Numbered from the stretch's first letter, positions 1-13,603 are shown. The stretch: DNA of 64,000 bases from Mytilus trossulus (GCF_036588685.1 NC_086386.1:50267878-50331877); one strand, 5' to 3'. Numbers and translations are program-made. Notes: generated by a model from the sequence alone, not told the origin.

Positions 1-475
1 ATCAAATGCACGTATTTTCCTCTTATGCAATTTACCCGGTATAGTTGAATTTCATATTATTTCAAATAGAAAAAATAATTTGCCAACCAAAAACTTGTTT
101 TCATCGTAAAGCAAATTGAATAAGCTTTCAAACTTAATTTATAGTTTTTACTTGTAACAAGCGGATTTTTTGTCATGTTACTTAAATGGAGAGGCAAAAC
201 TTGAAATTTACGGATGACGAGATAATAATTTAAAACAAAACTTACTGATATGAAGTGTAGAAACCAAGTTGTGTGACTGAGAAATTAATTTGCTTCTTTA
301 TATCGTATACTCAAATTGATGAAATACAATGATATGAAACAAAAGAGTGGAAAACCGGTTTGCGATCACAATTTACGCTACTCCTGAACAGTCTCAGCGT
401 ACCAAAGAAAAAGTTTAACAACAGTTTCAAGTTTTAGGATTTATTGGGAACTTCTCTTTACATTTGATATATTAA

Positions 476-639
476 CAGGGGATAGCGCGAACGCAGTCCC
501 CCACACTAAAAAATTGCGTACCCGAGTTGCCCACATTTGGGGCAATCGCAGGCTTCAGCCTAACCGGAGTGCAATGGAAAGGCCTCGACCTGGGGAGACC
601 GCCTTTTTGATCACGGTGCTCCCTGTACCAGGTAAGTAT
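476..639 (-). ncRNA. U1: U1 snRNA copy A1, promoter disrupted by 34 bp
   Basis: The RNA sequence is intact, but 34 bp of foreign sequence (647-680) lies between positions -7 and -8, moving every upstream promoter element 34 bp away from +1. If start-site choice depends on that spacing, as is known for snRNA promoters, this copy is silent or starts at the wrong place. Confidence 0.93.
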
Positions 640-646
640 GCTTGGA

Positions 647-680
647 CAACAAATGGAAGTTTTTAACGACCTTGACTGGC
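647..680 (-). other. 34-bp insertion in the A1 core promoter
   Basis: Other units read GCTTGGATATCTGAC here (plus strand). In this unit GCTTGGA is followed by 34 extra bases and then TATCTGAC. I see no target duplication, no match to the retroelement and no match elsewhere in the unit. Origin unknown; filler DNA from repair is possible. Confidence 0.85.
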
Positions 681-1777
681 TATCTGACATTTGTCCATTT
701 GAGTAAATCAGGAGTAACTTTATAAAGAGGTATTCGAACATATTATAGTCAGCCGATACATCAGTTTAAAACATACAATAAAAAAAATCGACTTCGCATC
801 GAGAGCCATTTGCCTCCTTCCACTGATTTCATTGAAACACGTTGGTGTATTAAAGACCGGGACACTTTTTCAGGACGATTTGTTGAAAGGGACCAAATAA
901 AGTAGGATAACTCTGTGGATTAAAAACGTACTATGTACGTTCAGATCGCCATGATGCTTTCACACGGAATATCAATAGTTTACAATTCACTCCTCCGCAA
1001 TAAATTAAAAAAAATTCAACAAGAACTTTATTGTTTTTCCCTCTTTCGTCGCTTCAATTTCGTAACTGCCTTTCGTTCATACAACACTGTTTGCTTCTGT
1101 TTCGTATTCAGTTACCATTTTTACAGTGTACGCGCAAAATTTTAAAATCAAATTTATTCAATTTGGTGCGAGGGAAAAAAATCGACGGCAAAGCAATCAT
1201 TTGCGTTTGAAATTGATAAAGGAGGGCGACAAAGGTCGCGAGATTATTTCTTGAATCCGTCCATGCTGCACATGCAGTTTCCGCTTTTTCAATATAGCCA
1301 GGCAAATAAAATACGGCATCACTTTTCATCAAATGCACGTATTTTCCTCTTATGCAATTTACCCGGTATAGTTGAATTTCATATTATTTCAAATAGAAAA
1401 AATAATTTGCCAACCAAAAACTTGTTTTCATCGTAAAGCAAATTGAATAAGCTTTCAAACTTAATTTATAGTTTTTACTTGTAACAAGCGGATTTTTTGT
1501 CATGTTACTTAAATGGAGAGGCAAAACTTGAAATTTACGGATGACGAGATAATAATTTAAAACAAAACTTACTGATATGAAGTGTAGAAACCAAGTTGTG
1601 TGACTGAGAAATTAATTTGCTTCTTTATATCGTATACTCAAATTGATGAAATACAATGATATGAAACAAAAGAGTGGAAAACCGGTTTGCGATCACAATT
1701 TACGCTACTCCTGAACAGTCTCAGCGTACCAAAGAAAAAGTTTAACAACAGTTTCAAGTTTTAGGATTTATTGGGAA

Positions 1778-1788
1778 CTTCTCTTTAC
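1778..1788 (-). terminator. Putative snRNA 3' box, block A
   Basis: In U1 sense, GTAAAGAGAAG lies 15-25 bp after the last U1 base. Animal Pol II snRNA genes carry a 3' box (GTTTN0-3AAARNNAGA-like) 9-19 bp downstream that directs Integrator cleavage. The AAAGAGA core fits; the GTTT part does not. It is unchanged in block B although a base between it and the gene has changed. Confidence 0.55.
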
Positions 1789-1802
1789 ATTTGATATATT
1801 AA

Positions 1803-1966
1803 CAGGGGATAGCGCGAACGCAGTCCCCCACACTAAAAAATTGCGTACCCGAGTTGCCCACATTTGGGGCAATCGCAGGCTTCAGCCTAACCGGAGTGCA
1901 ATGGAAAGGCCTCGACCTGGGGAGACCGCCTTTTTGATCACGGTGCTCCCTGTACCAGGTAAGTAT
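1803..1966 (-). ncRNA. U1: U1 snRNA copy A2 (reference copy for block A)
   Basis: U1 RNA base-pairs with the pre-mRNA 5' splice site and nucleates the spliceosome. Visible in the 164 nt, in U1 sense: nt 1-11 ATACTTACCTG (recognition end); stem-loop I nt 17-47 (GGGAG/CTCCC, then ACCGT/GCGGT with C22 bulged) with loop GATCAAAAAG for U1-70K; stem-loop II with the U1A loop ATTGCACTCC; stem-loop III TGCCC/GGGCA; Sm site AATTTTTTAG at nt 125-134; stem-loop IV with a TTCG cap and GGGGA/TCCCC. The length equals human U1. Flanked by a conserved upstream region and a 3'-box-like motif, so a Pol II snRNA gene is expected. Confidence 0.98.
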
Positions 1967-2056
1967 GCTTGGATATCTGACATTTGTCCATTTGAGTAAA
2001 TCAGGAGTAACTTTATAAAGAGGTATTCGAACATATTATAGTCAGCCGATACATCA
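1967..2056 (-). promoter_or_regulatory. Conserved U1 core promoter region (-90 to -1), block A
   Basis: The 90 bp upstream of U1 are identical between blocks A and B, although the spacers around them have diverged. That is what the proximal sequence element (PSE) and start region should look like. In U1 sense it contains GTTCGAATACC and then TTTATAAAG at about -53 to -45. I cannot name the PSE itself because its sequence differs greatly between animal groups. The TATA-like string is too far upstream for a normal TATA box and may be part of the PSE. Confidence 0.65.
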
Positions 2057-2218
2057 GTTTAAAACATACAATAAAAAAAATCGACTTCGCATCGAGAGCC
2101 ATTTGCCTCCTTCCACTGATTTCATTGAAACACGTTGGTGTATTAAAGACCGGGACACTTTTTCAGGACGATTTGTTGAAAGGGACCAAATAAAGTAGGA
2201 TAACTCTGTGGATTAAAA

Positions 2219-2233
2219 ACGTACTATGTACGT
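2219..2233. promoter_or_regulatory. Palindrome ACGTAC-TAT-GTACGT, 253-267 bp upstream of U1
   Basis: Perfect 6-bp arms around a 3-bp centre. Block B keeps both arms and changes only the centre. The distance is near where vertebrate U1 genes have their distal enhancer, but this is not an octamer or Staf site. A dimeric factor site is a guess. Confidence 0.4.
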
Positions 2234-3095
2234 TCAGATCGCCATGATGCTTTCACACGGAATATCAATAGTTTACAATTCACTCCTCCGCAATAAATTA
2301 AAAAAAATTCAACAAGAACTTTATTGTTTTTCCCTCTTTCGTCGCTTCAATTTCGTAACTGCCTTTCGTTCATACAACACTGTTTGCTTCTGTTTCGTAT
2401 TCAGTTACCATTTTTACAGTGTACGCGCAAAATTTTAAAATCAAATTTATTCAATTTGGTGCGAGGGAAAAAAATCGACGGCAAAGCAATCATTTGCGTT
2501 TGAAATTGATAAAGGAGGGCGACAAAGGTCGCGAGATTATTTCTTGAATCCGTCCATGCTGCACATGCAGTTTCCGCTTTTTCAATATAGCCAGGCAAAT
2601 AAAATACGGCATCACTTTTCATCAAATGCACGTATTTTCCTCTTATGCAATTTACCCGGTATAGTTGAATTTCATATTATTTCAAATAGAAAAAATAATT
2701 TGCCAACCAAAAACTTGTTTTCATCGTAAAGCAAATTGAATAAGCTTTCAAACTTAATTTATAGTTTTTACTTGTAACAAGCGGATTTTTTGTCATGTTA
2801 CTTAAATGGAGAGGCAAAACTTGAAATTTACGGATGACGAGATAATAATTTAAAACAAAACTTACTGATATGAAGTGTAGAAACCAAGTTGTGTGACTGA
2901 GAAATTAATTTGCTTCTTTATATCGTATACTCAAATTGATGAAATACAATGATATGAAACAAAAGAGTGGAAAACCGGTTTGCGATCACAATTTACGCTA
3001 CTCCTGAACAGTCTCAGCGTACCAAAGAAAAAGTTTAACAACAGTTTCAAGTTTTAGGATTTATTGGGAACTTCTCTTTACATTTGATATATTAA

Positions 3096-3259
3096 CAGGG
3101 GATAGCGCGAACGCAGTCCCCCACACTAAAAAATTGCGTACCCGAGTTGCCCACATTTGGGGCAATCGCAGGCTTCAGCCTAACCGGAGTGCAATGGAAA
3201 GGCCTCGACCTGGGGAGACCGCCTTTTTGATCACGGTGCTCCCTGTACCAGGTAAGTAT
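3096..3259 (-). ncRNA. U1: U1 snRNA copy A3
   Basis: Intact, 164 nt; 1293 bp from A2; upstream region normal. Confidence 0.97.
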
Positions 3260-4388
3260 GCTTGGATATCTGACATTTGTCCATTTGAGTAAATCAGGAG
3301 TAACTTTATAAAGAGGTATTCGAACATATTATAGTCAGCCGATACATCAGTTTAAAACATACAATAAAAAAAATCGACTTCGCATCGAGAGCCATTTGCC
3401 TCCTTCCACTGATTTCATTGAAACACGTTGGTGTATTAAAGACCGGGACACTTTTTCAGGACGATTTGTTGAAAGGGACCAAATAAAGTAGGATAACTCT
3501 GTGGATTAAAAACGTACTATGTACGTTCAGATCGCCATGATGCTTTCACACGGAATATCAATAGTTTACAATTCACTCCTCCGCAATAAATTAAAAAAAA
3601 TTCAACAAGAACTTTATTGTTTTTCCCTCTTTCGTCGCTTCAATTTCGTAACTGCCTTTCGTTCATACAACACTGTTTGCTTCTGTTTCGTATTCAGTTA
3701 CCATTTTTACAGTGTACGCGCAAAATTTTAAAATCAAATTTATTCAATTTGGTGCGAGGGAAAAAAATCGACGGCAAAGCAATCATTTGCGTTTGAAATT
3801 GATAAAGGAGGGCGACAAAGGTCGCGAGATTATTTCTTGAATCCGTCCATGCTGCACATGCAGTTTCCGCTTTTTCAATATAGCCAGGCAAATAAAATAC
3901 GGCATCACTTTTCATCAAATGCACGTATTTTCCTCTTATGCAATTTACCCGGTATAGTTGAATTTCATATTATTTCAAATAGAAAAAATAATTTGCCAAC
4001 CAAAAACTTGTTTTCATCGTAAAGCAAATTGAATAAGCTTTCAAACTTAATTTATAGTTTTTACTTGTAACAAGCGGATTTTTTGTCATGTTACTTAAAT
4101 GGAGAGGCAAAACTTGAAATTTACGGATGACGAGATAATAATTTAAAACAAAACTTACTGATATGAAGTGTAGAAACCAAGTTGTGTGACTGAGAAATTA
4201 ATTTGCTTCTTTATATCGTATACTCAAATTGATGAAATACAATGATATGAAACAAAAGAGTGGAAAACCGGTTTGCGATCACAATTTACGCTACTCCTGA
4301 ACAGTCTCAGCGTACCAAAGAAAAAGTTTAACAACAGTTTCAAGTTTTAGGATTTATTGGGAACTTCTCTTTACATTTGATATATTAA

Positions 4389-4552
4389 CAGGGGATAGCG
4401 CGAACGCAGTCCCCCACACTAAAAAATTGCGTACCCGAGTTGCCCACATTTGGGGCAATCGCAGGCTTCAGCCTAACCGGAGTGCAATGGAAAGGCCTCG
4501 ACCTGGGGAGACCGCCTTTTTGATCACGGTGCTCCCTGTACCAGGTAAGTAT
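4389..4552 (-). ncRNA. U1: U1 snRNA copy A4
   Basis: Intact, 164 nt; 1293 bp from A3. Confidence 0.97.
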
Positions 4553-5681
4553 GCTTGGATATCTGACATTTGTCCATTTGAGTAAATCAGGAGTAACTTT
4601 ATAAAGAGGTATTCGAACATATTATAGTCAGCCGATACATCAGTTTAAAACATACAATAAAAAAAATCGACTTCGCATCGAGAGCCATTTGCCTCCTTCC
4701 ACTGATTTCATTGAAACACGTTGGTGTATTAAAGACCGGGACACTTTTTCAGGACGATTTGTTGAAAGGGACCAAATAAAGTAGGATAACTCTGTGGATT
4801 AAAAACGTACTATGTACGTTCAGATCGCCATGATGCTTTCACACGGAATATCAATAGTTTACAATTCACTCCTCCGCAATAAATTAAAAAAAATTCAACA
4901 AGAACTTTATTGTTTTTCCCTCTTTCGTCGCTTCAATTTCGTAACTGCCTTTCGTTCATACAACACTGTTTGCTTCTGTTTCGTATTCAGTTACCATTTT
5001 TACAGTGTACGCGCAAAATTTTAAAATCAAATTTATTCAATTTGGTGCGAGGGAAAAAAATCGACGGCAAAGCAATCATTTGCGTTTGAAATTGATAAAG
5101 GAGGGCGACAAAGGTCGCGAGATTATTTCTTGAATCCGTCCATGCTGCACATGCAGTTTCCGCTTTTTCAATATAGCCAGGCAAATAAAATACGGCATCA
5201 CTTTTCATCAAATGCACGTATTTTCCTCTTATGCAATTTACCCGGTATAGTTGAATTTCATATTATTTCAAATAGAAAAAATAATTTGCCAACCAAAAAC
5301 TTGTTTTCATCGTAAAGCAAATTGAATAAGCTTTCAAACTTAATTTATAGTTTTTACTTGTAACAAGCGGATTTTTTGTCATGTTACTTAAATGGAGAGG
5401 CAAAACTTGAAATTTACGGATGACGAGATAATAATTTAAAACAAAACTTACTGATATGAAGTGTAGAAACCAAGTTGTGTGACTGAGAAATTAATTTGCT
5501 TCTTTATATCGTATACTCAAATTGATGAAATACAATGATATGAAACAAAAGAGTGGAAAACCGGTTTGCGATCACAATTTACGCTACTCCTGAACAGTCT
5601 CAGCGTACCAAAGAAAAAGTTTAACAACAGTTTCAAGTTTTAGGATTTATTGGGAACTTCTCTTTACATTTGATATATTAA

Positions 5682-5845
5682 CAGGGGATAGCGCGAACGC
5701 AGTCCCCCACACTAAAAAATTGCGTACCCGAGTTGCCCACATTTGGGGCAATCGCAGGCTTCAGCCTAACCGGAGTGCAATGGAAAGGCCTCGACCTGGG
5801 GAGACCGCCTTTTTGATCACGGTGCTCCCTGTACCAGGTAAGTAT
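5682..5845 (-). ncRNA. U1: U1 snRNA copy A5
   Basis: Intact, 164 nt; 1293 bp from A4. Confidence 0.97.
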
Positions 5846-6974
5846 GCTTGGATATCTGACATTTGTCCATTTGAGTAAATCAGGAGTAACTTTATAAAGA
5901 GGTATTCGAACATATTATAGTCAGCCGATACATCAGTTTAAAACATACAATAAAAAAAATCGACTTCGCATCGAGAGCCATTTGCCTCCTTCCACTGATT
6001 TCATTGAAACACGTTGGTGTATTAAAGACCGGGACACTTTTTCAGGACGATTTGTTGAAAGGGACCAAATAAAGTAGGATAACTCTGTGGATTAAAAACG
6101 TACTATGTACGTTCAGATCGCCATGATGCTTTCACACGGAATATCAATAGTTTACAATTCACTCCTCCGCAATAAATTAAAAAAAATTCAACAAGAACTT
6201 TATTGTTTTTCCCTCTTTCGTCGCTTCAATTTCGTAACTGCCTTTCGTTCATACAACACTGTTTGCTTCTGTTTCGTATTCAGTTACCATTTTTACAGTG
6301 TACGCGCAAAATTTTAAAATCAAATTTATTCAATTTGGTGCGAGGGAAAAAAATCGACGGCAAAGCAATCATTTGCGTTTGAAATTGATAAAGGAGGGCG
6401 ACAAAGGTCGCGAGATTATTTCTTGAATCCGTCCATGCTGCACATGCAGTTTCCGCTTTTTCAATATAGCCAGGCAAATAAAATACGGCATCACTTTTCA
6501 TCAAATGCACGTATTTTCCTCTTATGCAATTTACCCGGTATAGTTGAATTTCATATTATTTCAAATAGAAAAAATAATTTGCCAACCAAAAACTTGTTTT
6601 CATCGTAAAGCAAATTGAATAAGCTTTCAAACTTAATTTATAGTTTTTACTTGTAACAAGCGGATTTTTTGTCATGTTACTTAAATGGAGAGGCAAAACT
6701 TGAAATTTACGGATGACGAGATAATAATTTAAAACAAAACTTACTGATATGAAGTGTAGAAACCAAGTTGTGTGACTGAGAAATTAATTTGCTTCTTTAT
6801 ATCGTATACTCAAATTGATGAAATACAATGATATGAAACAAAAGAGTGGAAAACCGGTTTGCGATCACAATTTACGCTACTCCTGAACAGTCTCAGCGTA
6901 CCAAAGAAAAAGTTTAACAACAGTTTCAAGTTTTAGGATTTATTGGGAACTTCTCTTTACATTTGATATATTAA

Positions 6975-7138
6975 CAGGGGATAGCGCGAACGCAGTCCCC
7001 CACACTAAAAAATTGCGTACCCGAGTTGCCCACATTTGGGGCAATCGCAGGCTTCAGCCTAACCGGAGTGCAATGGAAAGGCCTCGACCTGGGGAGACCG
7101 CCTTTTTGATCACGGTGCTCCCTGTACCAGGTAAGTAT
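6975..7138 (-). ncRNA. U1: U1 snRNA copy A6
   Basis: Intact, 164 nt; 1293 bp from A5. Confidence 0.97.
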
Positions 7139-8267
7139 GCTTGGATATCTGACATTTGTCCATTTGAGTAAATCAGGAGTAACTTTATAAAGAGGTATTC
7201 GAACATATTATAGTCAGCCGATACATCAGTTTAAAACATACAATAAAAAAAATCGACTTCGCATCGAGAGCCATTTGCCTCCTTCCACTGATTTCATTGA
7301 AACACGTTGGTGTATTAAAGACCGGGACACTTTTTCAGGACGATTTGTTGAAAGGGACCAAATAAAGTAGGATAACTCTGTGGATTAAAAACGTACTATG
7401 TACGTTCAGATCGCCATGATGCTTTCACACGGAATATCAATAGTTTACAATTCACTCCTCCGCAATAAATTAAAAAAAATTCAACAAGAACTTTATTGTT
7501 TTTCCCTCTTTCGTCGCTTCAATTTCGTAACTGCCTTTCGTTCATACAACACTGTTTGCTTCTGTTTCGTATTCAGTTACCATTTTTACAGTGTACGCGC
7601 AAAATTTTAAAATCAAATTTATTCAATTTGGTGCGAGGGAAAAAAATCGACGGCAAAGCAATCATTTGCGTTTGAAATTGATAAAGGAGGGCGACAAAGG
7701 TCGCGAGATTATTTCTTGAATCCGTCCATGCTGCACATGCAGTTTCCGCTTTTTCAATATAGCCAGGCAAATAAAATACGGCATCACTTTTCATCAAATG
7801 CACGTATTTTCCTCTTATGCAATTTACCCGGTATAGTTGAATTTCATATTATTTCAAATAGAAAAAATAATTTGCCAACCAAAAACTTGTTTTCATCGTA
7901 AAGCAAATTGAATAAGCTTTCAAACTTAATTTATAGTTTTTACTTGTAACAAGCGGATTTTTTGTCATGTTACTTAAATGGAGAGGCAAAACTTGAAATT
8001 TACGGATGACGAGATAATAATTTAAAACAAAACTTACTGATATGAAGTGTAGAAACCAAGTTGTGTGACTGAGAAATTAATTTGCTTCTTTATATCGTAT
8101 ACTCAAATTGATGAAATACAATGATATGAAACAAAAGAGTGGAAAACCGGTTTGCGATCACAATTTACGCTACTCCTGAACAGTCTCAGCGTACCAAAGA
8201 AAAAGTTTAACAACAGTTTCAAGTTTTAGGATTTATTGGGAACTTCTCTTTACATTTGATATATTAA

Positions 8268-8431
8268 CAGGGGATAGCGCGAACGCAGTCCCCCACACTA
8301 AAAAATTGCGTACCCGAGTTGCCCACATTTGGGGCAATCGCAGGCTTCAGCCTAACCGGAGTGCAATGGAAAGGCCTCGACCTGGGGAGACCGCCTTTTT
8401 GATCACGGTGCTCCCTGTACCAGGTAAGTAT
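8268..8431 (-). ncRNA. U1: U1 snRNA copy A7
   Basis: Intact, 164 nt; 1293 bp from A6. Confidence 0.97.
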
Positions 8432-9560
8432 GCTTGGATATCTGACATTTGTCCATTTGAGTAAATCAGGAGTAACTTTATAAAGAGGTATTCGAACATA
8501 TTATAGTCAGCCGATACATCAGTTTAAAACATACAATAAAAAAAATCGACTTCGCATCGAGAGCCATTTGCCTCCTTCCACTGATTTCATTGAAACACGT
8601 TGGTGTATTAAAGACCGGGACACTTTTTCAGGACGATTTGTTGAAAGGGACCAAATAAAGTAGGATAACTCTGTGGATTAAAAACGTACTATGTACGTTC
8701 AGATCGCCATGATGCTTTCACACGGAATATCAATAGTTTACAATTCACTCCTCCGCAATAAATTAAAAAAAATTCAACAAGAACTTTATTGTTTTTCCCT
8801 CTTTCGTCGCTTCAATTTCGTAACTGCCTTTCGTTCATACAACACTGTTTGCTTCTGTTTCGTATTCAGTTACCATTTTTACAGTGTACGCGCAAAATTT
8901 TAAAATCAAATTTATTCAATTTGGTGCGAGGGAAAAAAATCGACGGCAAAGCAATCATTTGCGTTTGAAATTGATAAAGGAGGGCGACAAAGGTCGCGAG
9001 ATTATTTCTTGAATCCGTCCATGCTGCACATGCAGTTTCCGCTTTTTCAATATAGCCAGGCAAATAAAATACGGCATCACTTTTCATCAAATGCACGTAT
9101 TTTCCTCTTATGCAATTTACCCGGTATAGTTGAATTTCATATTATTTCAAATAGAAAAAATAATTTGCCAACCAAAAACTTGTTTTCATCGTAAAGCAAA
9201 TTGAATAAGCTTTCAAACTTAATTTATAGTTTTTACTTGTAACAAGCGGATTTTTTGTCATGTTACTTAAATGGAGAGGCAAAACTTGAAATTTACGGAT
9301 GACGAGATAATAATTTAAAACAAAACTTACTGATATGAAGTGTAGAAACCAAGTTGTGTGACTGAGAAATTAATTTGCTTCTTTATATCGTATACTCAAA
9401 TTGATGAAATACAATGATATGAAACAAAAGAGTGGAAAACCGGTTTGCGATCACAATTTACGCTACTCCTGAACAGTCTCAGCGTACCAAAGAAAAAGTT
9501 TAACAACAGTTTCAAGTTTTAGGATTTATTGGGAACTTCTCTTTACATTTGATATATTAA

Positions 9561-9724
9561 CAGGGGATAGCGCGAACGCAGTCCCCCACACTAAAAAATT
9601 GCGTACCCGAGTTGCCCACATTTGGGGCAATCGCAGGCTTCAGCCTAACCGGAGTGCAATGGAAAGGCCTCGACCTGGGGAGACCGCCTTTTTGATCACG
9701 GTGCTCCCTGTACCAGGTAAGTAT
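9561..9724 (-). ncRNA. U1: U1 snRNA copy A8
   Basis: Intact, 164 nt; 1293 bp from A7. Confidence 0.97.
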
Positions 9725-10853
9725 GCTTGGATATCTGACATTTGTCCATTTGAGTAAATCAGGAGTAACTTTATAAAGAGGTATTCGAACATATTATAGT
9801 CAGCCGATACATCAGTTTAAAACATACAATAAAAAAAATCGACTTCGCATCGAGAGCCATTTGCCTCCTTCCACTGATTTCATTGAAACACGTTGGTGTA
9901 TTAAAGACCGGGACACTTTTTCAGGACGATTTGTTGAAAGGGACCAAATAAAGTAGGATAACTCTGTGGATTAAAAACGTACTATGTACGTTCAGATCGC
10001 CATGATGCTTTCACACGGAATATCAATAGTTTACAATTCACTCCTCCGCAATAAATTAAAAAAAATTCAACAAGAACTTTATTGTTTTTCCCTCTTTCGT
10101 CGCTTCAATTTCGTAACTGCCTTTCGTTCATACAACACTGTTTGCTTCTGTTTCGTATTCAGTTACCATTTTTACAGTGTACGCGCAAAATTTTAAAATC
10201 AAATTTATTCAATTTGGTGCGAGGGAAAAAAATCGACGGCAAAGCAATCATTTGCGTTTGAAATTGATAAAGGAGGGCGACAAAGGTCGCGAGATTATTT
10301 CTTGAATCCGTCCATGCTGCACATGCAGTTTCCGCTTTTTCAATATAGCCAGGCAAATAAAATACGGCATCACTTTTCATCAAATGCACGTATTTTCCTC
10401 TTATGCAATTTACCCGGTATAGTTGAATTTCATATTATTTCAAATAGAAAAAATAATTTGCCAACCAAAAACTTGTTTTCATCGTAAAGCAAATTGAATA
10501 AGCTTTCAAACTTAATTTATAGTTTTTACTTGTAACAAGCGGATTTTTTGTCATGTTACTTAAATGGAGAGGCAAAACTTGAAATTTACGGATGACGAGA
10601 TAATAATTTAAAACAAAACTTACTGATATGAAGTGTAGAAACCAAGTTGTGTGACTGAGAAATTAATTTGCTTCTTTATATCGTATACTCAAATTGATGA
10701 AATACAATGATATGAAACAAAAGAGTGGAAAACCGGTTTGCGATCACAATTTACGCTACTCCTGAACAGTCTCAGCGTACCAAAGAAAAAGTTTAACAAC
10801 AGTTTCAAGTTTTAGGATTTATTGGGAACTTCTCTTTACATTTGATATATTAA

Positions 10854-11017
10854 CAGGGGATAGCGCGAACGCAGTCCCCCACACTAAAAAATTGCGTACC
10901 CGAGTTGCCCACATTTGGGGCAATCGCAGGCTTCAGCCTAACCGGAGTGCAATGGAAAGGCCTCGACCTGGGGAGACCGCCTTTTTGATCACGGTGCTCC
11001 CTGTACCAGGTAAGTAT
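10854..11017 (-). ncRNA. U1: U1 snRNA copy A9
   Basis: Intact, 164 nt. The spacer upstream of it has a 7-A run near 11350 where other units have 8, giving a 1292-bp unit. Confidence 0.97.
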
Positions 11018-12145
11018 GCTTGGATATCTGACATTTGTCCATTTGAGTAAATCAGGAGTAACTTTATAAAGAGGTATTCGAACATATTATAGTCAGCCGA
11101 TACATCAGTTTAAAACATACAATAAAAAAAATCGACTTCGCATCGAGAGCCATTTGCCTCCTTCCACTGATTTCATTGAAACACGTTGGTGTATTAAAGA
11201 CCGGGACACTTTTTCAGGACGATTTGTTGAAAGGGACCAAATAAAGTAGGATAACTCTGTGGATTAAAAACGTACTATGTACGTTCAGATCGCCATGATG
11301 CTTTCACACGGAATATCAATAGTTTACAATTCACTCCTCCGCAATAAATTAAAAAAATTCAACAAGAACTTTATTGTTTTTCCCTCTTTCGTCGCTTCAA
11401 TTTCGTAACTGCCTTTCGTTCATACAACACTGTTTGCTTCTGTTTCGTATTCAGTTACCATTTTTACAGTGTACGCGCAAAATTTTAAAATCAAATTTAT
11501 TCAATTTGGTGCGAGGGAAAAAAATCGACGGCAAAGCAATCATTTGCGTTTGAAATTGATAAAGGAGGGCGACAAAGGTCGCGAGATTATTTCTTGAATC
11601 CGTCCATGCTGCACATGCAGTTTCCGCTTTTTCAATATAGCCAGGCAAATAAAATACGGCATCACTTTTCATCAAATGCACGTATTTTCCTCTTATGCAA
11701 TTTACCCGGTATAGTTGAATTTCATATTATTTCAAATAGAAAAAATAATTTGCCAACCAAAAACTTGTTTTCATCGTAAAGCAAATTGAATAAGCTTTCA
11801 AACTTAATTTATAGTTTTTACTTGTAACAAGCGGATTTTTTGTCATGTTACTTAAATGGAGAGGCAAAACTTGAAATTTACGGATGACGAGATAATAATT
11901 TAAAACAAAACTTACTGATATGAAGTGTAGAAACCAAGTTGTGTGACTGAGAAATTAATTTGCTTCTTTATATCGTATACTCAAATTGATGAAATACAAT
12001 GATATGAAACAAAAGAGTGGAAAACCGGTTTGCGATCACAATTTACGCTACTCCTGAACAGTCTCAGCGTACCAAAGAAAAAGTTTAACAACAGTTTCAA
12101 GTTTTAGGATTTATTGGGAACTTCTCTTTACATTTGATATATTAA

Positions 12146-12309
12146 CAGGGGATAGCGCGAACGCAGTCCCCCACACTAAAAAATTGCGTACCCGAGTTGC
12201 CCACATTTGGGGCAATCGCAGGCTTCAGCCTAACCGGAGTGCAATGGAAAGGCCTCGACCTGGGGAGACCGCCTTTTTGATCACGGTGCTCCCTGTACCA
12301 GGTAAGTAT
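12146..12309 (-). ncRNA. U1: U1 snRNA copy A10
   Basis: Intact, 164 nt. The unit to its right has one extra T near 13193 (1294 bp to A11). Confidence 0.97.
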
Positions 12310-13439
12310 GCTTGGATATCTGACATTTGTCCATTTGAGTAAATCAGGAGTAACTTTATAAAGAGGTATTCGAACATATTATAGTCAGCCGATACATCAG
12401 TTTAAAACATACAATAAAAAAAATCGACTTCGCATCGAGAGCCATTTGCCTCCTTCCACTGATTTCATTGAAACACGTTGGTGTATTAAAGACCGGGACA
12501 CTTTTTCAGGACGATTTGTTGAAAGGGACCAAATAAAGTAGGATAACTCTGTGGATTAAAAACGTACTATGTACGTTCAGATCGCCATGATGCTTTCACA
12601 CGGAATATCAATAGTTTACAATTCACTCCTCCGCAATAAATTAAAAAAAATTCAACAAGAACTTTATTGTTTTTCCCTCTTTCGTCGCTTCAATTTCGTA
12701 ACTGCCTTTCGTTCATACAACACTGTTTGCTTCTGTTTCGTATTCAGTTACCATTTTTACAGTGTACGCGCAAAATTTTAAAATCAAATTTATTCAATTT
12801 GGTGCGAGGGAAAAAAATCGACGGCAAAGCAATCATTTGCGTTTGAAATTGATAAAGGAGGGCGACAAAGGTCGCGAGATTATTTCTTGAATCCGTCCAT
12901 GCTGCACATGCAGTTTCCGCTTTTTCAATATAGCCAGGCAAATAAAATACGGCATCACTTTTCATCAAATGCACGTATTTTCCTCTTATGCAATTTACCC
13001 GGTATAGTTGAATTTCATATTATTTCAAATAGAAAAAATAATTTGCCAACCAAAAACTTGTTTTCATCGTAAAGCAAATTGAATAAGCTTTCAAACTTAA
13101 TTTATAGTTTTTACTTGTAACAAGCGGATTTTTTGTCATGTTACTTAAATGGAGAGGCAAAACTTGAAATTTACGGATGACGAGATAATAATTTTAAAAC
13201 AAAACTTACTGATATGAAGTGTAGAAACCAAGTTGTGTGACTGAGAAATTAATTTGCTTCTTTATATCGTATACTCAAATTGATGAAATACAATGATATG
13301 AAACAAAAGAGTGGAAAACCGGTTTGCGATCACAATTTACGCTACTCCTGAACAGTCTCAGCGTACCAAAGAAAAAGTTTAACAACAGTTTCAAGTTTTA
13401 GGATTTATTGGGAACTTCTCTTTACATTTGATATATTAA

Positions 13440-13603
13440 CAGGGGATAGCGCGAACGCAGTCCCCCACACTAAAAAATTGCGTACCCGAGTTGCCCACAT
13501 TTGGGGCAATCGCAGGCTTCAGCCTAACCGGAGTGCAATGGAAAGGCCTCGACCTGGGGAGACCGCCTTTTTGATCACGGTGCTCCCTGTACCAGGTAAG
13601 TAT
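13440..13603 (-). ncRNA. U1: U1 snRNA copy A11
   Basis: Intact, 164 nt. Last complete U1 before the assembly gap at 14520. Confidence 0.97.

Larger units (their letters stand above)
1967..3095. repeat. Block A spacer (representative), no gene
   Basis: The 1129 bp between A2 and A3 hold the core promoter, the palindrome and AT-rich sequence. Short hairpins are visible (CTGCACATGCAG; GCGACAAAGGTCGC). Overlapping open frames of 61-76 codons occur on both strands but resemble no family, and the 76-codon frame is broken in block B by a CAA to TAA change. I see no tRNA, 5S rRNA or second snRNA. Confidence 0.8.

Noticed and set aside
933-1436. Repeated open frames of 61-76 codons in every block A spacer
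   Set aside because: They overlap each other on both strands, match no family I know, and recur only because the units are identical. In block B the 76-codon frame has a CAA to TAA stop.
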